A stretch of DNA of 41,601 nucleotides from assembly GCA_045646525.1 (NCBI GenBank), contig JAZRKX010000024.1, forward strand, positions 1-41,601, given 5' to 3'. Source of the DNA: RGIG8748 sp045646525. Its GTDB lineage: Bacteria; Bacillota; Clostridia; UMGS1810. Under the pieces are notes generated by a model. That model saw nothing but the letters and a program-made list of their open reading frames with translations. It ran no database searches and was not told the origin of the DNA. Positions 1-7,518 of this stretch are shown piece by piece. The stretch's first letter is position 1. Every line of letters starts with the position of its first letter. Position numbers and translations under genes: made by a program.

Positions 1-140
1 GAAGAGTTTTAAAACAACCAATTTTGGATAAGACAAGTAAAAACTCGCAGAGAATATTGTCATATTTTCAAGAGTTTTTACGCAGTATTAGACTAAATTA
101 GTGTTTTAAAACCATGCGGGGTTCGACTCCCGTGTGCTTA
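1..140 (+). other. Unexplained structured non-coding stretch at window edge
   Basis: No convincing gene is seen. Visible structure: GTTTTAAAAC occurs at 6-15 and 103-112 and can pair with itself; GTAAAAACTC (37-46) pairs perfectly with GAGTTTTTAC (72-81); and 113-120 pairs with 129-136 around the T-loop-like GTTCGACT (121-128). The nested helices end in a tRNA-like T-arm. This could be the 3' part of a structured RNA that begins outside the window, or a decayed tRNA/tmRNA end. The T-arm is off by one base from a canonical 5-bp stem with a 7-base loop, and there is no CCA. The identity is unknown. Confidence 0.3.
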
Positions 141-198
141 ATCTATTATATCACATATATTTAATCCAAGTCAACAAATTACGATTTGGTTAAAATCC

Positions 199-227
199 TT
201 GACGGGCGAGGTAAGTAATATTATAAT
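199..227 (+). promoter_or_regulatory. Sigma-A-type promoter for spoIID-queA-tgt
   Basis: TTGACG at 199-204 and TATAAT at 222-227 are separated by 17 bp. The start codon lies about 34 bases downstream. This is a near-consensus housekeeping promoter, not an obvious sigma-E promoter. Confidence 0.75.
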
Positions 228-260
228 GTAATTTGTATTAATGTGTAAGGAGATGATATT

Positions 261-1598
261 TTGAAAAAGCTTATATATACTTTCATTGCATCGCTTATTA
301 TAATACTTTCCTGCGCGATTTGCGCATCGGCAGGCGAATATGATACCGTAAAGGTAGGTCTGTACTACGGAAGCACGGCACAGAATTCGGTGAAAATAAA
401 TGTAGACACAGGCGTAAGCTACGGATATTTTGACGGTGTACAGCATTGTGAAACGGGCGTACTGTACGGCACGGAATTCACCGTAAGCGCCGCTACGGAT
501 ACATCTATGCTTATAAACGGTGTACAGGCTGTGGAGACGGGCGGAAGCAATCTTTCTCTCATGCCCCTTGGCGGAAATATAAAGATAAACGGCAAGGAAT
601 ACAGAGGAAGCGCTCTTTTTACAAACGCATCAGCAAGCACGCTTTGTGTTATAAATGCCCTGTCTCTTGAACAGTACCTTTACGGAGTAATCCCCAGCGA
701 GGTGCCTTACACATGGAATGAGGAAGCGCTGAAAGCACAGGCAATATGCGCCAGAGGTTTTGCTGTATCAAACTTTAAAAAACACGCTGCATACGGCTTT
801 AATGTATGTACTACCACAAACTGTCAGGTGTACGGCGGTGTATCCGCTGAAAAACAGGCAACAACAGATGCAGTAAATGCAACTGCAGGCGAGGTGCTCG
901 CCTATGACGGCAAGATTATAGAATCTCTGTTCTACTCCTCGAGCGGAGGATATACCGCAAATGTAAAGAATGTGTGGGGAAGCTCTATACCCTATTTAAG
1001 CGGTGTGGAAGACCCATATGAACCTGAGGATAGTCCGAGGCATAGCTGGAGTGCTACCCTATCCAACGAGGAAATAAGCGAAATACTAAGAAATAACGGT
1101 CATGACATAGGCACCCTTACAAAGCTTACTGCCGAAACAGACGAAACAGGCAGAACATATAAGCTCACTGCAGAGGGTACTCAAGGCTCGCATACATTTA
1201 CAAATCAGGGCACATATTCATCCTTTTATTCCAAGGGTGTTTTGAGCCAGAAATACATTCTCTCGCCCAACTCTACAGGTGCGCGCACACTCTACGCACT
1301 GACCAAAGCCTCCAAGGGAGTGCTTTCGGGCAAAATTGCAATAGACTCCAAGGGACGAAAGACTTCGCTCGACGGTGACTTTAACATAATATCCGCAAAC
1401 GGAAAAGAGGTTTACGATTCGGGCGATGTAACAGGCTACACCTTTGTAGGCGGAGGCTGGGGACACGGCGTGGGAATGAGCCAGTACGGTGCTATGGGCA
1501 TGGCGGATGCAGGCTTCTCCTACGATGAGATAGTGTACCACTACTTCCCCGGAACAGAACTTATAAATATATACGAGGTACTCAATGAAAACCAGTGA
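261..1598 (+). CDS. spoIID: SpoIID/LytB-family peptidoglycan lytic transglycosylase
   Basis: 445 residues, starting at TTG with AAGGAGATG a few bases upstream. Residues 1-24 look like a signal peptide ending in ASAG. The SpoIID domain is clear: GVIPSEVP around 142-149 holds the glutamate (E147) matching the catalytic residue of the family, followed by the LKAQAICAR helix, the FYSSSGGYT segment, and the C-terminal GHGVGMSQYGA motif. In sporulating Firmicutes SpoIID cuts denuded glycan strands at the septum and forespore during engulfment; LytB homologues stimulate vegetative amidases. It overlaps queA by 14 bases and has a sigma-A-type promoter, so vegetative expression is plausible. The family is certain; the sporulation role is inferred. 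Confidence 0.9.
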   Translation: MKKLIYTFIASLIIILSCAICASAGEYDTVKVGLYYGSTAQNSVKINVDTGVSYGYFDGVQHCETGVLYGTEFTVSAATDTSMLINGVQAVETGGSNLSLMPLGGNIKINGKEYRGSALFTNASASTLCVINALSLEQYLYGVIPSEVPYTWNEEALKAQAICARGFAVSNFKKHAAYGFNVCTTTNCQVYGGVSAEKQATTDAVNATAGEVLAYDGKIIESLFYSSSGGYTANVKNVWGSSIPYLSGVEDPYEPEDSPRHSWSATLSNEEISEILRNNGHDIGTLTKLTAETDETGRTYKLTAEGTQGSHTFTNQGTYSSFYSKGVLSQKYILSPNSTGARTLYALTKASKGVLSGKIAIDSKGRKTSLDGDFNIISANGKEVYDSGDVTGYTFVGGGWGHGVGMSQYGAMGMADAGFSYDEIVYHYFPGTELINIYEVLNENQ

Positions 1599-2610
1599 TT
1601 TTTACTACGATTTACCGCAAAATCTCATAGCTCAGACACCGCTTAAGGACCGCTCCTCATCGAAGCTTCTGTGTGTGGACAAGAATACGGGCGCACTCAG
1701 GCACGGTGTTTTTACCGATATTGAGCAATATATAAATGAAGGAGACTGTCTTGTTGTAAACGACACAAGAGTTATCCCCGCAAGGCTCTACGGCGTAAAG
1801 GAAGGAACAGGCGGAAAGATAGAGTTTCTTCTGCTTACACGAAAAGAGCAGGATGTGTGGGAAGTAATACTTAAGCCGGGCAAAAAGGCAAAGCCGGGCG
1901 CAAGGTTTGTATTCGGCGACGGTCTTCTTACTGCGGAAATACTCGATGTGGTAAATGACGGTAACAGACTTGTGCGATTTTACTACGACGGACTTTTTGA
2001 AAATGTGCTTGACACTCTTGGCGAAATGCCGCTTCCGCCGTACATCACGGAGCATCTGGACGACAAGGAACGCTATCAGACGGTGTATTCCAGACATTCA
2101 GGAAGTGCGGCTGCACCTACTGCGGGACTTCACTTTACCCCCGAGCTTATGAAATCCCTTAAAAACAAGGGTGTTAATATAGCATATGTAACTCTGCATG
2201 TGGGGCTTGGAACATTCCGCCCCGTAAAAGTGGACGATGTGGAAAGTCACAAAATGCACTCCGAATTCTATGTGCTGACACAGGAAAATGCAGATATAAT
2301 AAATGAAACCAAAAGAAATGGCGGCAAGGTGATATCCGTAGGCACCACATCCACAAGAGTTCTGGAAACGGTAGCGGACGAAAACGGCTTTGTAAAAGAG
2401 GCATCGGGCTGGACGGATATATTTATATATCCCCCGTACAAATTCAAATGTCCCGACAGCCTTATAACAAATTTCCATCTTCCCGAATCCACTCTGCTTA
2501 TGCTTGTGAGTGCTTTCTCTTCCAAGGAAATAATTATGAACGCATACAAGGAAGCGGTAGACCAAAAATACAGATTTTTCAGCTTTGGAGATGCGATGTT
2601 TATACGATAA
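1585..2610 (+). CDS. queA: S-adenosylmethionine:tRNA ribosyltransferase-isomerase QueA
   Basis: 341 residues, full length for QueA. It transfers and isomerises the ribosyl group of SAM onto 7-aminomethyl-7-deazaguanine at the wobble position of GUN-anticodon tRNAs, giving epoxyqueuosine. Visible family motifs: VVNDTRVIPARLYG near residue 55, the AAPTAGLHFTPEL active-site segment around 175, HVGLGTFRPV, VGTTSTRVLE, and NFHLPESTLLMLVSAF near the C-terminus. The ATG lies inside the end of spoIID, with GAGGT in front, so it is probably translationally coupled. tgt follows 10 bases downstream, so two queuosine steps are co-transcribed. Confidence 0.96.
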   Translation: MKTSDFYYDLPQNLIAQTPLKDRSSSKLLCVDKNTGALRHGVFTDIEQYINEGDCLVVNDTRVIPARLYGVKEGTGGKIEFLLLTRKEQDVWEVILKPGKKAKPGARFVFGDGLLTAEILDVVNDGNRLVRFYYDGLFENVLDTLGEMPLPPYITEHLDDKERYQTVYSRHSGSAAAPTAGLHFTPELMKSLKNKGVNIAYVTLHVGLGTFRPVKVDDVESHKMHSEFYVLTQENADIINETKRNGGKVISVGTTSTRVLETVADENGFVKEASGWTDIFIYPPYKFKCPDSLITNFHLPESTLLMLVSAFSSKEIIMNAYKEAVDQKYRFFSFGDAMFIR

Positions 2611-2620
2611 GAGGTAGATT

Positions 2621-3751
2621 ATGTTTAAATTATTAAAGCAAGACGGCCTTGCAAGACGAGGCGAATTTACAACGGTGCATGGAACCATACAGACACCTGT
2701 TTTCATGAATGTGGGAACACTCGGCGCAATAAAGGGCGCTGTTTCCACTATGGATTTAAAAGAAATCGGTTGTCAGGTTGAGCTTTCCAACACATACCAC
2801 CTTCATGTGCGCCCCGGAGATAAGATTATAAAAGAACTCGGCGGTCTTCATAAATTCATGAACTGGGACAGACCCATTCTTACCGACAGCGGCGGTTTTC
2901 AGGTGTTCTCGCTTGCAAAGCTTCGCAAGATAAAGGAAGAGGGCGTGTACTTTAACTCCCATATAGACGGCAAGAAAATTTTTATGGGTCCCGAGGAAAG
3001 CATGCAGATACAGTCAAACCTAGGCTCTACAATAGCCATGGCATTTGATGAATGTGTGGCTCTCCCTGCCGAGTACAAGTATGCCAAGGCATCGCACGAG
3101 AGGACAATCCGCTGGCTCCACAGATGCAAGGCGGAGATGGCGCGTCTTAATGCACTTGCCGATACGGTAAATCCAAATCAAATGCTCTTTGGCATAAATC
3201 AGGGCGCCACCTTTGATGACCTGCGTATAGAGAATATGAAAGAGATTGCAAAGCTTGACCTCGACGGCTATGCCATAGGCGGTCTTGCCGTGGGCGAAAC
3301 CACCGAGGAAATGTATCATATATTAGATGTTACTCTCCCCCACGCGCCCGAAAACAAGCCAAGATATTTAATGGGCGTGGGAACTCCCCAGAACATACTC
3401 GAGGCGGTAGACAGAGGCATAGATTTCTTTGACTGTGTAATGCCCAGCCGAAATGCAAGGCATTGCAACCTGTTTACAGAGTTTGGCTATATGAACTTAA
3501 AAAATGAGAAGTTCGAAAAAGACCCTCTCCCCATAGAGCCTGGATGCACCTGCCCCGCATGCAGAAATTATTCCAGAGCTTATATACGCCACCTCTTCAA
3601 AGCCAAGGAAATGCTTGCAATGAGACTTTGTGTGCTTCATAACTTAAATTTCTACAACAGACTCACCGCAAACATACGCACCGCCATAGAAGAAGGACGC
3701 TACAAGGAGTTCAAAAAGGAAAAACTCGAAGCATATTCAAAAAGAGTGTAA
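2621..3751 (+). CDS. tgt: tRNA-guanine transglycosylase
   Basis: 376 residues. It exchanges guanine-34 of GUN tRNAs for the queuine precursor preQ1. The LTDSGGFQVFSL motif around residue 87 includes the catalytic-site aspartate, the FDCVMPSRNARH segment near 270 contains the nucleophile aspartate, and the C-terminal zinc site is CTCPACRNYSR followed by the distal histidine in LHNLNFY. The length is standard for bacterial Tgt. The start has AGAGGT seven bases upstream. It is the last gene of the spoIID-queA-tgt unit; a new promoter lies between it and yajC. Confidence 0.97.
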   Translation: MFKLLKQDGLARRGEFTTVHGTIQTPVFMNVGTLGAIKGAVSTMDLKEIGCQVELSNTYHLHVRPGDKIIKELGGLHKFMNWDRPILTDSGGFQVFSLAKLRKIKEEGVYFNSHIDGKKIFMGPEESMQIQSNLGSTIAMAFDECVALPAEYKYAKASHERTIRWLHRCKAEMARLNALADTVNPNQMLFGINQGATFDDLRIENMKEIAKLDLDGYAIGGLAVGETTEEMYHILDVTLPHAPENKPRYLMGVGTPQNILEAVDRGIDFFDCVMPSRNARHCNLFTEFGYMNLKNEKFEKDPLPIEPGCTCPACRNYSRAYIRHLFKAKEMLAMRLCVLHNLNFYNRLTANIRTAIEEGRYKEFKKEKLEAYSKRV

Positions 3752-3754
3752 ATA

Positions 3755-3794
3755 ATTGGTAAACATGTGTATATTTTTCTTGCAATTTACCAAT
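3755..3794. repeat. 9-bp inverted repeat over the yajC promoter
   Basis: ATTGGTAAA at 3755-3763 is perfectly inverted as TTTACCAAT at 3786-3794. The right arm lies in the spacer of the yajC promoter. It could be an operator or a loose tgt terminator stem, but there is no U-tract. The role is unknown. Confidence 0.35.
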
Positions 3795-3808
3795 ATTTAG
3801 GTTATACT
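3780..3808 (+). promoter_or_regulatory. Sigma-A-type promoter for yajC
   Basis: TTGCAA at 3780-3785 and TATACT at 3803-3808, 17-bp spacer. The yajC start is 37 bases downstream, with AGGAGGT in front of it. Confidence 0.65.
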
Positions 3809-3845
3809 TATAATTGTATATTTTATTAATCAGGAGGTAACTAAA

Positions 3846-4199
3846 ATGCAAGCAGCAGGAGGACTTTTTGGAGCTATTTTCCCATTCATTCTTCTCTTCG
3901 CCATAATGTACTTTATGATTATAAGACCGCAGAAAAAGCGTGAGAAACTCACAAAGCAGATGCTCGACGGTCTTGTAGTAGGCGATAAGATACTCACAAT
4001 AGGCGGAGTTATAGGAAAGCTCATAGCTATAAAGGATGATACCATCTACCTTGAAACAGGCAAAGCAGGTCAGCTCTCCACAATCACCTTTAAGCGCAGC
4101 GCAGTAAGCGAAGTGCTTAAGGCTGCTCCCGAAGCAAAGAGCCAGTACGATGACCAGTACGCTATTCCCACAGAGGATGCAGAAAATACCGATAAATAA
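3846..4199 (+). CDS. yajC: Preprotein translocase subunit YajC
   Basis: 117 residues. One N-terminal transmembrane helix (about residues 8-25) runs straight into the family signature IIRPQKKREK, followed by the cytosolic GLVVGDKILTIGGVIGKL beta domain. YajC is an accessory subunit that associates with SecD-SecF in the holo-translocon. A strong AGGAGGT ribosome site precedes the ATG. It sits upstream of secD-secF, separated by a TIGR04086 membrane protein and a small secreted protein. The family assignment is secure. Confidence 0.95.
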   Translation: MQAAGGLFGAIFPFILLFAIMYFMIIRPQKKREKLTKQMLDGLVVGDKILTIGGVIGKLIAIKDDTIYLETGKAGQLSTITFKRSAVSEVLKAAPEAKSQYDDQYAIPTEDAENTDK

Positions 4200-4204
4200 A
4201 ACAA

Positions 4205-4253
4205 TGGTATAATCGTTTTCGCCTCCGAATATTCTTGTAATAATCGGAGGTGG
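4205..4253 (+). promoter_or_regulatory. Extended -10 promoter and hairpin hiding the ribosome binding site
   Basis: TGGTATAAT (4205-4213) is an extended -10 element with no clear -35. Transcription would start near 4220. There CCTCCGA (4222-4228) pairs perfectly with TCGGAGG (4244-4250), the Shine-Dalgarno region of the next gene; the stem extends to about 10 bp with G-U pairs. The leader would thus be little more than an SD-blocking hairpin. Confidence 0.5.
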
Positions 4254-4257
4254 ATTT

Positions 4258-4692
4258 ATGATTAAACAAAGTGAAAGCAAGCTCGCTATAAGTACAATCG
4301 CCCCTGCAAGAAGCATTGTATCCATAGCCAAGGCAGCGGTAAAGGCATACATATTTCTTATAATATGTTTTGCGGTTCTGGCGGCGGTATATACTTACTC
4401 CAAAATGCCAAATTCCTACCTTGCTCCCGCTATAAATGCCATATCTGTTCTCTCGCTTCTACTGGCAGGCTTTGAAGCCGCAAGAAAGGTAAGAGTAATG
4501 GGATATCTTCACGGAGCTCTGGCAGGACTTGTGTGCACATTGGTGCGTATACTGGCAGGCTTGGCGGTTTTTAAAAGCTATGTTCCCTCGGAGGGGATAG
4601 GCACAGCACTTGTTACAGGAATACTCATTGCCGCCGCGGGCGGTATATTAGGGGTTAATTTTGGTAAAAACAATAAAAGAAAAAAGAAGTAA
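4258..4692 (+). CDS. TIGR04086 family membrane protein
   Basis: 144 residues with four predicted transmembrane helices (about 28-47, 57-75, 83-105, 116-135) and a very basic tail (KNNKRKKK). Size, topology and location between yajC and secD match the TIGR04086 family, found in Clostridia next to the Sec genes. No biochemical function is established. Its ribosome binding site lies in a hairpin (see 4205-4253). The next gene starts 14 bases downstream. Confidence 0.8.
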   Translation: MIKQSESKLAISTIAPARSIVSIAKAAVKAYIFLIICFAVLAAVYTYSKMPNSYLAPAINAISVLSLLLAGFEAARKVRVMGYLHGALAGLVCTLVRILAGLAVFKSYVPSEGIGTALVTGILIAAAGGILGVNFGKNNKRKKK

Positions 4693-4706
4693 AGGACACT
4701 AAGCCA

Positions 4707-5063
4707 ATGACAAGGGTTGCTATAAGAAAAATTACAGCAATTACCCTGTGTATTGTTCTGGCATGCTCTTCGATGTGCACATTTGCCCTCGTTACAGATG
4801 CAGGCTGTGAGGATGCACAGTTTTTTGCTGCAAATTTTTCGGATTTCGGAGCGCAAAGCCCCTCTCCGACTCTCGGCAGCCACGAAGCGCGCGTAATATC
4901 GTGGATAAGAAACCCCGAATTTGTAGCCGAAAATCAAATTGTTTCGCAAGTGCCCAAATCTTCGTTTACCTTTTCTTCGGACAAGCTTATATGCTCGTCC
5001 AAAGCCAAGGTCGAGGATTTATATACAGAGTTTAAGATAACAGAGTATTTTTTGAGAATTTGA
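4707..5063 (+). CDS. Small secreted protein of unknown function
   Basis: 118 residues, not recognised. Residues 1-30 form a typical Sec signal peptide (basic MTRVAIRKI, a hydrophobic stretch, a small-residue cut region). The mature part of about 90 residues has no visible repeat or catalytic motif. A cysteine (34) falls just after the probable cleavage region but without a lipobox. AAAGGA lies 10 bases before the ATG. It occupies the place between TIGR04086 and secD where many Clostridia encode other short proteins such as the SCIFF peptide; this sequence lacks the cysteine-rich SCIFF pattern. An intact frame and good ribosome site support it being real. Confidence 0.6.
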   Translation: MTRVAIRKITAITLCIVLACSSMCTFALVTDAGCEDAQFFAANFSDFGAQSPSPTLGSHEARVISWIRNPEFVAENQIVSQVPKSSFTFSSDKLICSSKAKVEDLYTEFKITEYFLRI

Positions 5064-5080
5064 TTAAATTCACTCTCAAA
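5051..5080. repeat. AT-rich hairpin before secD
   Basis: TTTGAGA (5051-5057) is inverted as TCTCAAA (5074-5080), with inner AT-rich pairing. It overlaps the last codons of the preceding gene. It could attenuate or process the transcript between the small gene and secD; there is no strong U-tract. Confidence 0.3.
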
Positions 5081-5116
5081 TAAAATATATTTTAAAAACA
5101 AGAAAGGATGAATAAG

Positions 5117-6403
5117 ATGACATCTAAAAGCATCGGTAAATTTGCAATAGTAGTTTTAATCATTGCATTTTTGGCGTACATTGCCGCTTTTGGTCTCCAG
5201 ATAGGCAATACGCAGATTCACAAGGTTTTCGACAAGGAAAACGGTATTAAAAGAGGTATAGACTTAGCAGGCGGCTCGGCGCTCGTATTTGAAGCTGCCG
5301 ACAAGGATATTAAGGTAACAGACGCTGATATCCAGGCTGCACAGGAAGTACTCCGTACAAGACTTGCCGCTCAGGGCTACACCGAAGCTACTGTTGCTAA
5401 GCAGGGCGAAAACAGAATCAAGGTAGAAATCCCCGGGGAAGACATCAAAAATGCCGAAGAGCTCCTCGGAAAGACAGCTAAGCTCGCATTTACAGACTAT
5501 GAGGGCAATGTAGTTCTCGAAGGCGACGAAGTTAAAGGCGCCAAGGCAGAATACGGCCCCATTTCCGACGGTACAAACGCATACAAGGTTGTGCTCACCT
5601 TTACAAACGAAGGTACAAAGAAATTCTCCGAAGCCACAGGCAGAATAAGCCAGCTTGGCGAGGGCAACAACATAATAAGCATCGTTCTTGACGAAGCTGT
5701 GGTTTCCGCTCCCAGAGTAAGCCAGCAGATTACAGAAAGCGAATGCTATATCGAGGGTGACTTTACAAGCGAAGAAGCAAAGACTCTTGCCAGCCAGATT
5801 CAGGGCGGTAAGCTCCCCTTCTCCTTAAAGCTTGCAGAATCCAGAACAATAGGTGCTACACTTGGTGAAAAGGCACTTGACAACTCTCTTACAGCAGCAC
5901 TTATAGGTCTTATACTTGTAATGCTCTTTATGATTGTAATGTACAGAATGTGCGGATTTATCTCCTGCATATCCCTTATAGGCTATGTATCCATAGTAGC
6001 ACTTATACTCGGTGCACTCCGCATAAACCTTACACTCCCCGGTATTGCAGGTGTTATCCTTACAATAGGTACTGCAGTCGATGCCAATGTAATTATATTT
6101 GAAAGAGTTAAGGAAGAACTCTCCAACGGCAAGACAATCCGCGCATCCATTGATGCAGGCTTCCACAGAGCATTTACTGCTATTCTGGACTCCAATGTAA
6201 CCACAGTAATTGCCGCAGCCGTTCTTTATGTATTCGGTACAGGTACTATCCAGAGCTTTGCTGTAACTCTCTTTATAGGTACTGTAGTAAGTATGTTTAC
6301 AGCTATTATACTCACAAGATTCTTACTCCGTCAGCTCATTGGCTTCAACTTAAAGAATCCCAAACTCTACTGCGCATACAAGGAGGTACAGAAGAATGTT
6401 TAA
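5117..6403 (+). CDS. secD: Protein translocase subunit SecD
   Basis: 428 residues from the ATG at 5117, chosen because AGAAAGG (5101-5107) lies 9 bases before it; another in-frame ATG at 5108 directly abuts that site. SecD helps pull proteins out of the Sec channel using the ion gradient. There is one N-terminal membrane helix, then GIDLAGGSALVFEA, a P1-type periplasmic domain, and five C-terminal helices. GTAVDANVIIFERVKEEL carries the conserved transmembrane aspartate (D322). secF overlaps by 8 bases, so the two halves are separate but coupled. The length is short of the E. coli protein, as usual in Firmicutes. Confidence 0.95.
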   Translation: MTSKSIGKFAIVVLIIAFLAYIAAFGLQIGNTQIHKVFDKENGIKRGIDLAGGSALVFEAADKDIKVTDADIQAAQEVLRTRLAAQGYTEATVAKQGENRIKVEIPGEDIKNAEELLGKTAKLAFTDYEGNVVLEGDEVKGAKAEYGPISDGTNAYKVVLTFTNEGTKKFSEATGRISQLGEGNNIISIVLDEAVVSAPRVSQQITESECYIEGDFTSEEAKTLASQIQGGKLPFSLKLAESRTIGATLGEKALDNSLTAALIGLILVMLFMIVMYRMCGFISCISLIGYVSIVALILGALRINLTLPGIAGVILTIGTAVDANVIIFERVKEELSNGKTIRASIDAGFHRAFTAILDSNVTTVIAAAVLYVFGTGTIQSFAVTLFIGTVVSMFTAIILTRFLLRQLIGFNLKNPKLYCAYKEVQKNV

Positions 6404-7247
6404 TATAGTAGAAAAGAAATGGACTTTTATAATAATCTCTTTGGTTATAAATGCAGCAGGTATTGTTTCGTACTTTGTACACGGCGGTTTTAACACAGAC
6501 ATCGACTTTGCAGGCGGTAGCGAAATCATAATCACAGGTATTAAGTACGACGAAAAAGCTATCACAAAAACTTTAAACAGCGTAAAAGATGTAAAAATAT
6601 CCTCTGTTCAGAAGATAGATGACGGTGTGCTTGTAAAGACTCCCTATCTCTCCGACAAACAGGCTTCCGAAATTAAGGATATAGTTCCCAAGGAATATGA
6701 AGGTGCTGTAGTTGCAAGTGTAGACAGCATAAGCCCCACAATAGGTAAAGAGCTCTGGAAGAGCGCGGCAGCATCCATAGCAATAGCTGCACTTCTTATG
6801 CTTCTTTACATCACATTCAGATTTGAAGTTCTCTCCGGTCTCAGTGCTGTAATAGCGCTTGTACACGACCTTCTTATAATGATTAGCTTCTATGTAATAT
6901 TCAGAGTTCCTGTAAACACATCTTTCATAGCAGCTATCCTCACAATCCTCGGTTACTCCATCAACGCTACAATCGTTATATTCGACAGAATAAGAGAAAA
7001 CGCAAGACTTACAAAGAAAGTTCCCTTTGCTGAAACTGTAAATAAGAGTATCTGGCAGACAGTAGGCCGTTCTGTAAACACCTCTCTTACCACACTCTTT
7101 ACACTTGTGGTACTCTATATCATAGGTGTACAGTCCATTAAGGAATTTGCTCTTCCTCTTATAGTTGGTATCGTAGCAGGTACTTACTCCTCAGTATTTA
7201 TCTCCGGTCCCGTTTGGGCAATGCTTAAGGGCGAAAAGAAAGCGTAA
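6396..7247 (+). CDS. secF: Protein translocase subunit SecF
   Basis: 283 residues, coupled to secD by an 8-base overlap with GGAGGT in front of the ATG. The partner of SecD in ion-driven release of translocated proteins. The N-terminal helix is followed by FNTDIDFAGGSEI, then five membrane helices. The signature helix reads GYSINATIVIFDRIREN: alanine at 191 stands where many SecF proteins have the conserved aspartate (SLND motif) implicated in proton transport in Thermus SecDF. The arginine of FDRIREN is kept. The family is certain; the effect of the change is unknown. Confidence 0.95.
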   Translation: MFNIVEKKWTFIIISLVINAAGIVSYFVHGGFNTDIDFAGGSEIIITGIKYDEKAITKTLNSVKDVKISSVQKIDDGVLVKTPYLSDKQASEIKDIVPKEYEGAVVASVDSISPTIGKELWKSAAASIAIAALLMLLYITFRFEVLSGLSAVIALVHDLLIMISFYVIFRVPVNTSFIAAILTILGYSINATIVIFDRIRENARLTKKVPFAETVNKSIWQTVGRSVNTSLTTLFTLVVLYIIGVQSIKEFALPLIVGIVAGTYSSVFISGPVWAMLKGEKKA

Positions 7248-7263
7248 GGCTTCTGAAAATTAA

Positions 7264-7300
7264 GTGCCGGTTTGCAAAAAGCAAATCGGCACTATTTTTT
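7264..7300 (+). terminator. Intrinsic terminator after secF
   Basis: GTGCCGGTTTGC and GCAAATCGGCAC form a stem around five A residues, followed by A and T6. Confidence 0.85.
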
Positions 7301-7311
7301 CAAAATTTCTC

Positions 7312-7340
7312 TTGCATTAATTCCAAATATGTGTTATTAT
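7312..7340 (+). promoter_or_regulatory. Promoter for tRNA-Leu
   Basis: TTGCAT at 7312-7317 and TATTAT at 7335-7340, spacer 17 bp, 19 bases before the tRNA. Confidence 0.6.
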
Positions 7341-7358
7341 ATTTAAGTAATTTAATTT

Positions 7359-7445
7359 GCCGGTGTGATGGAATTGGCAGACGTGCGAGACTCAAAATCT
7401 CGTGGTGGCAACACCGTGTCGGTTCGACCCCGACCACCGGCACCA
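7359..7445 (+). tRNA. tRNA-Leu (anticodon CAA)
   Basis: 87 bases with encoded CCA. The acceptor GCCGGTG pairs with CACCGGC. The anticodon stem CGAGA/TCTCG encloses CTCAAAA, giving anticodon CAA (reads UUG). A long variable arm, as expected of a class II tRNA, precedes the T-arm TCGGTTCGACCCCGA. A terminator follows directly. Confidence 0.96.
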
Positions 7446-7451
7446 AAAACA

Positions 7452-7494
7452 AAGCTCCCCGAAACCCTTTAAATTCAGGTTTCGGGGAGCTTTT
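7452..7494. terminator. Strong, probably bidirectional terminator
   Basis: AAGCTCCCCGAAACC pairs with GGTTTCGGGGAGCTT and is followed by a T-run. It ends the tRNA-Leu transcript and on the other strand may end the operon whose last stop codon is at 7510. Confidence 0.9.
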
Positions 7495-7496
7495 AT

Positions 7497-7518
7497 ATAA
7501 GCAGTTGCGTTAGTATCC
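7497..7518. repeat. 22-base exact repeat, copy 1
   Basis: The 22 bases from ATAAGCAG to GTATCC recur exactly at 41460-41481. This copy covers the stop codon and last codons of the - strand gene ending at 7510. Its origin is unknown. Confidence 0.7.

Noticed and set aside
171..446. A 91-codon - strand frame over the spoIID promoter
   Set aside because: It overlaps the promoter and the 5' end of spoIID, with unusual composition and no ribosome site.
7331..7513. A 60-codon frame over tRNA-Leu
   Set aside because: It covers the tRNA and its terminator; there is no independent support.
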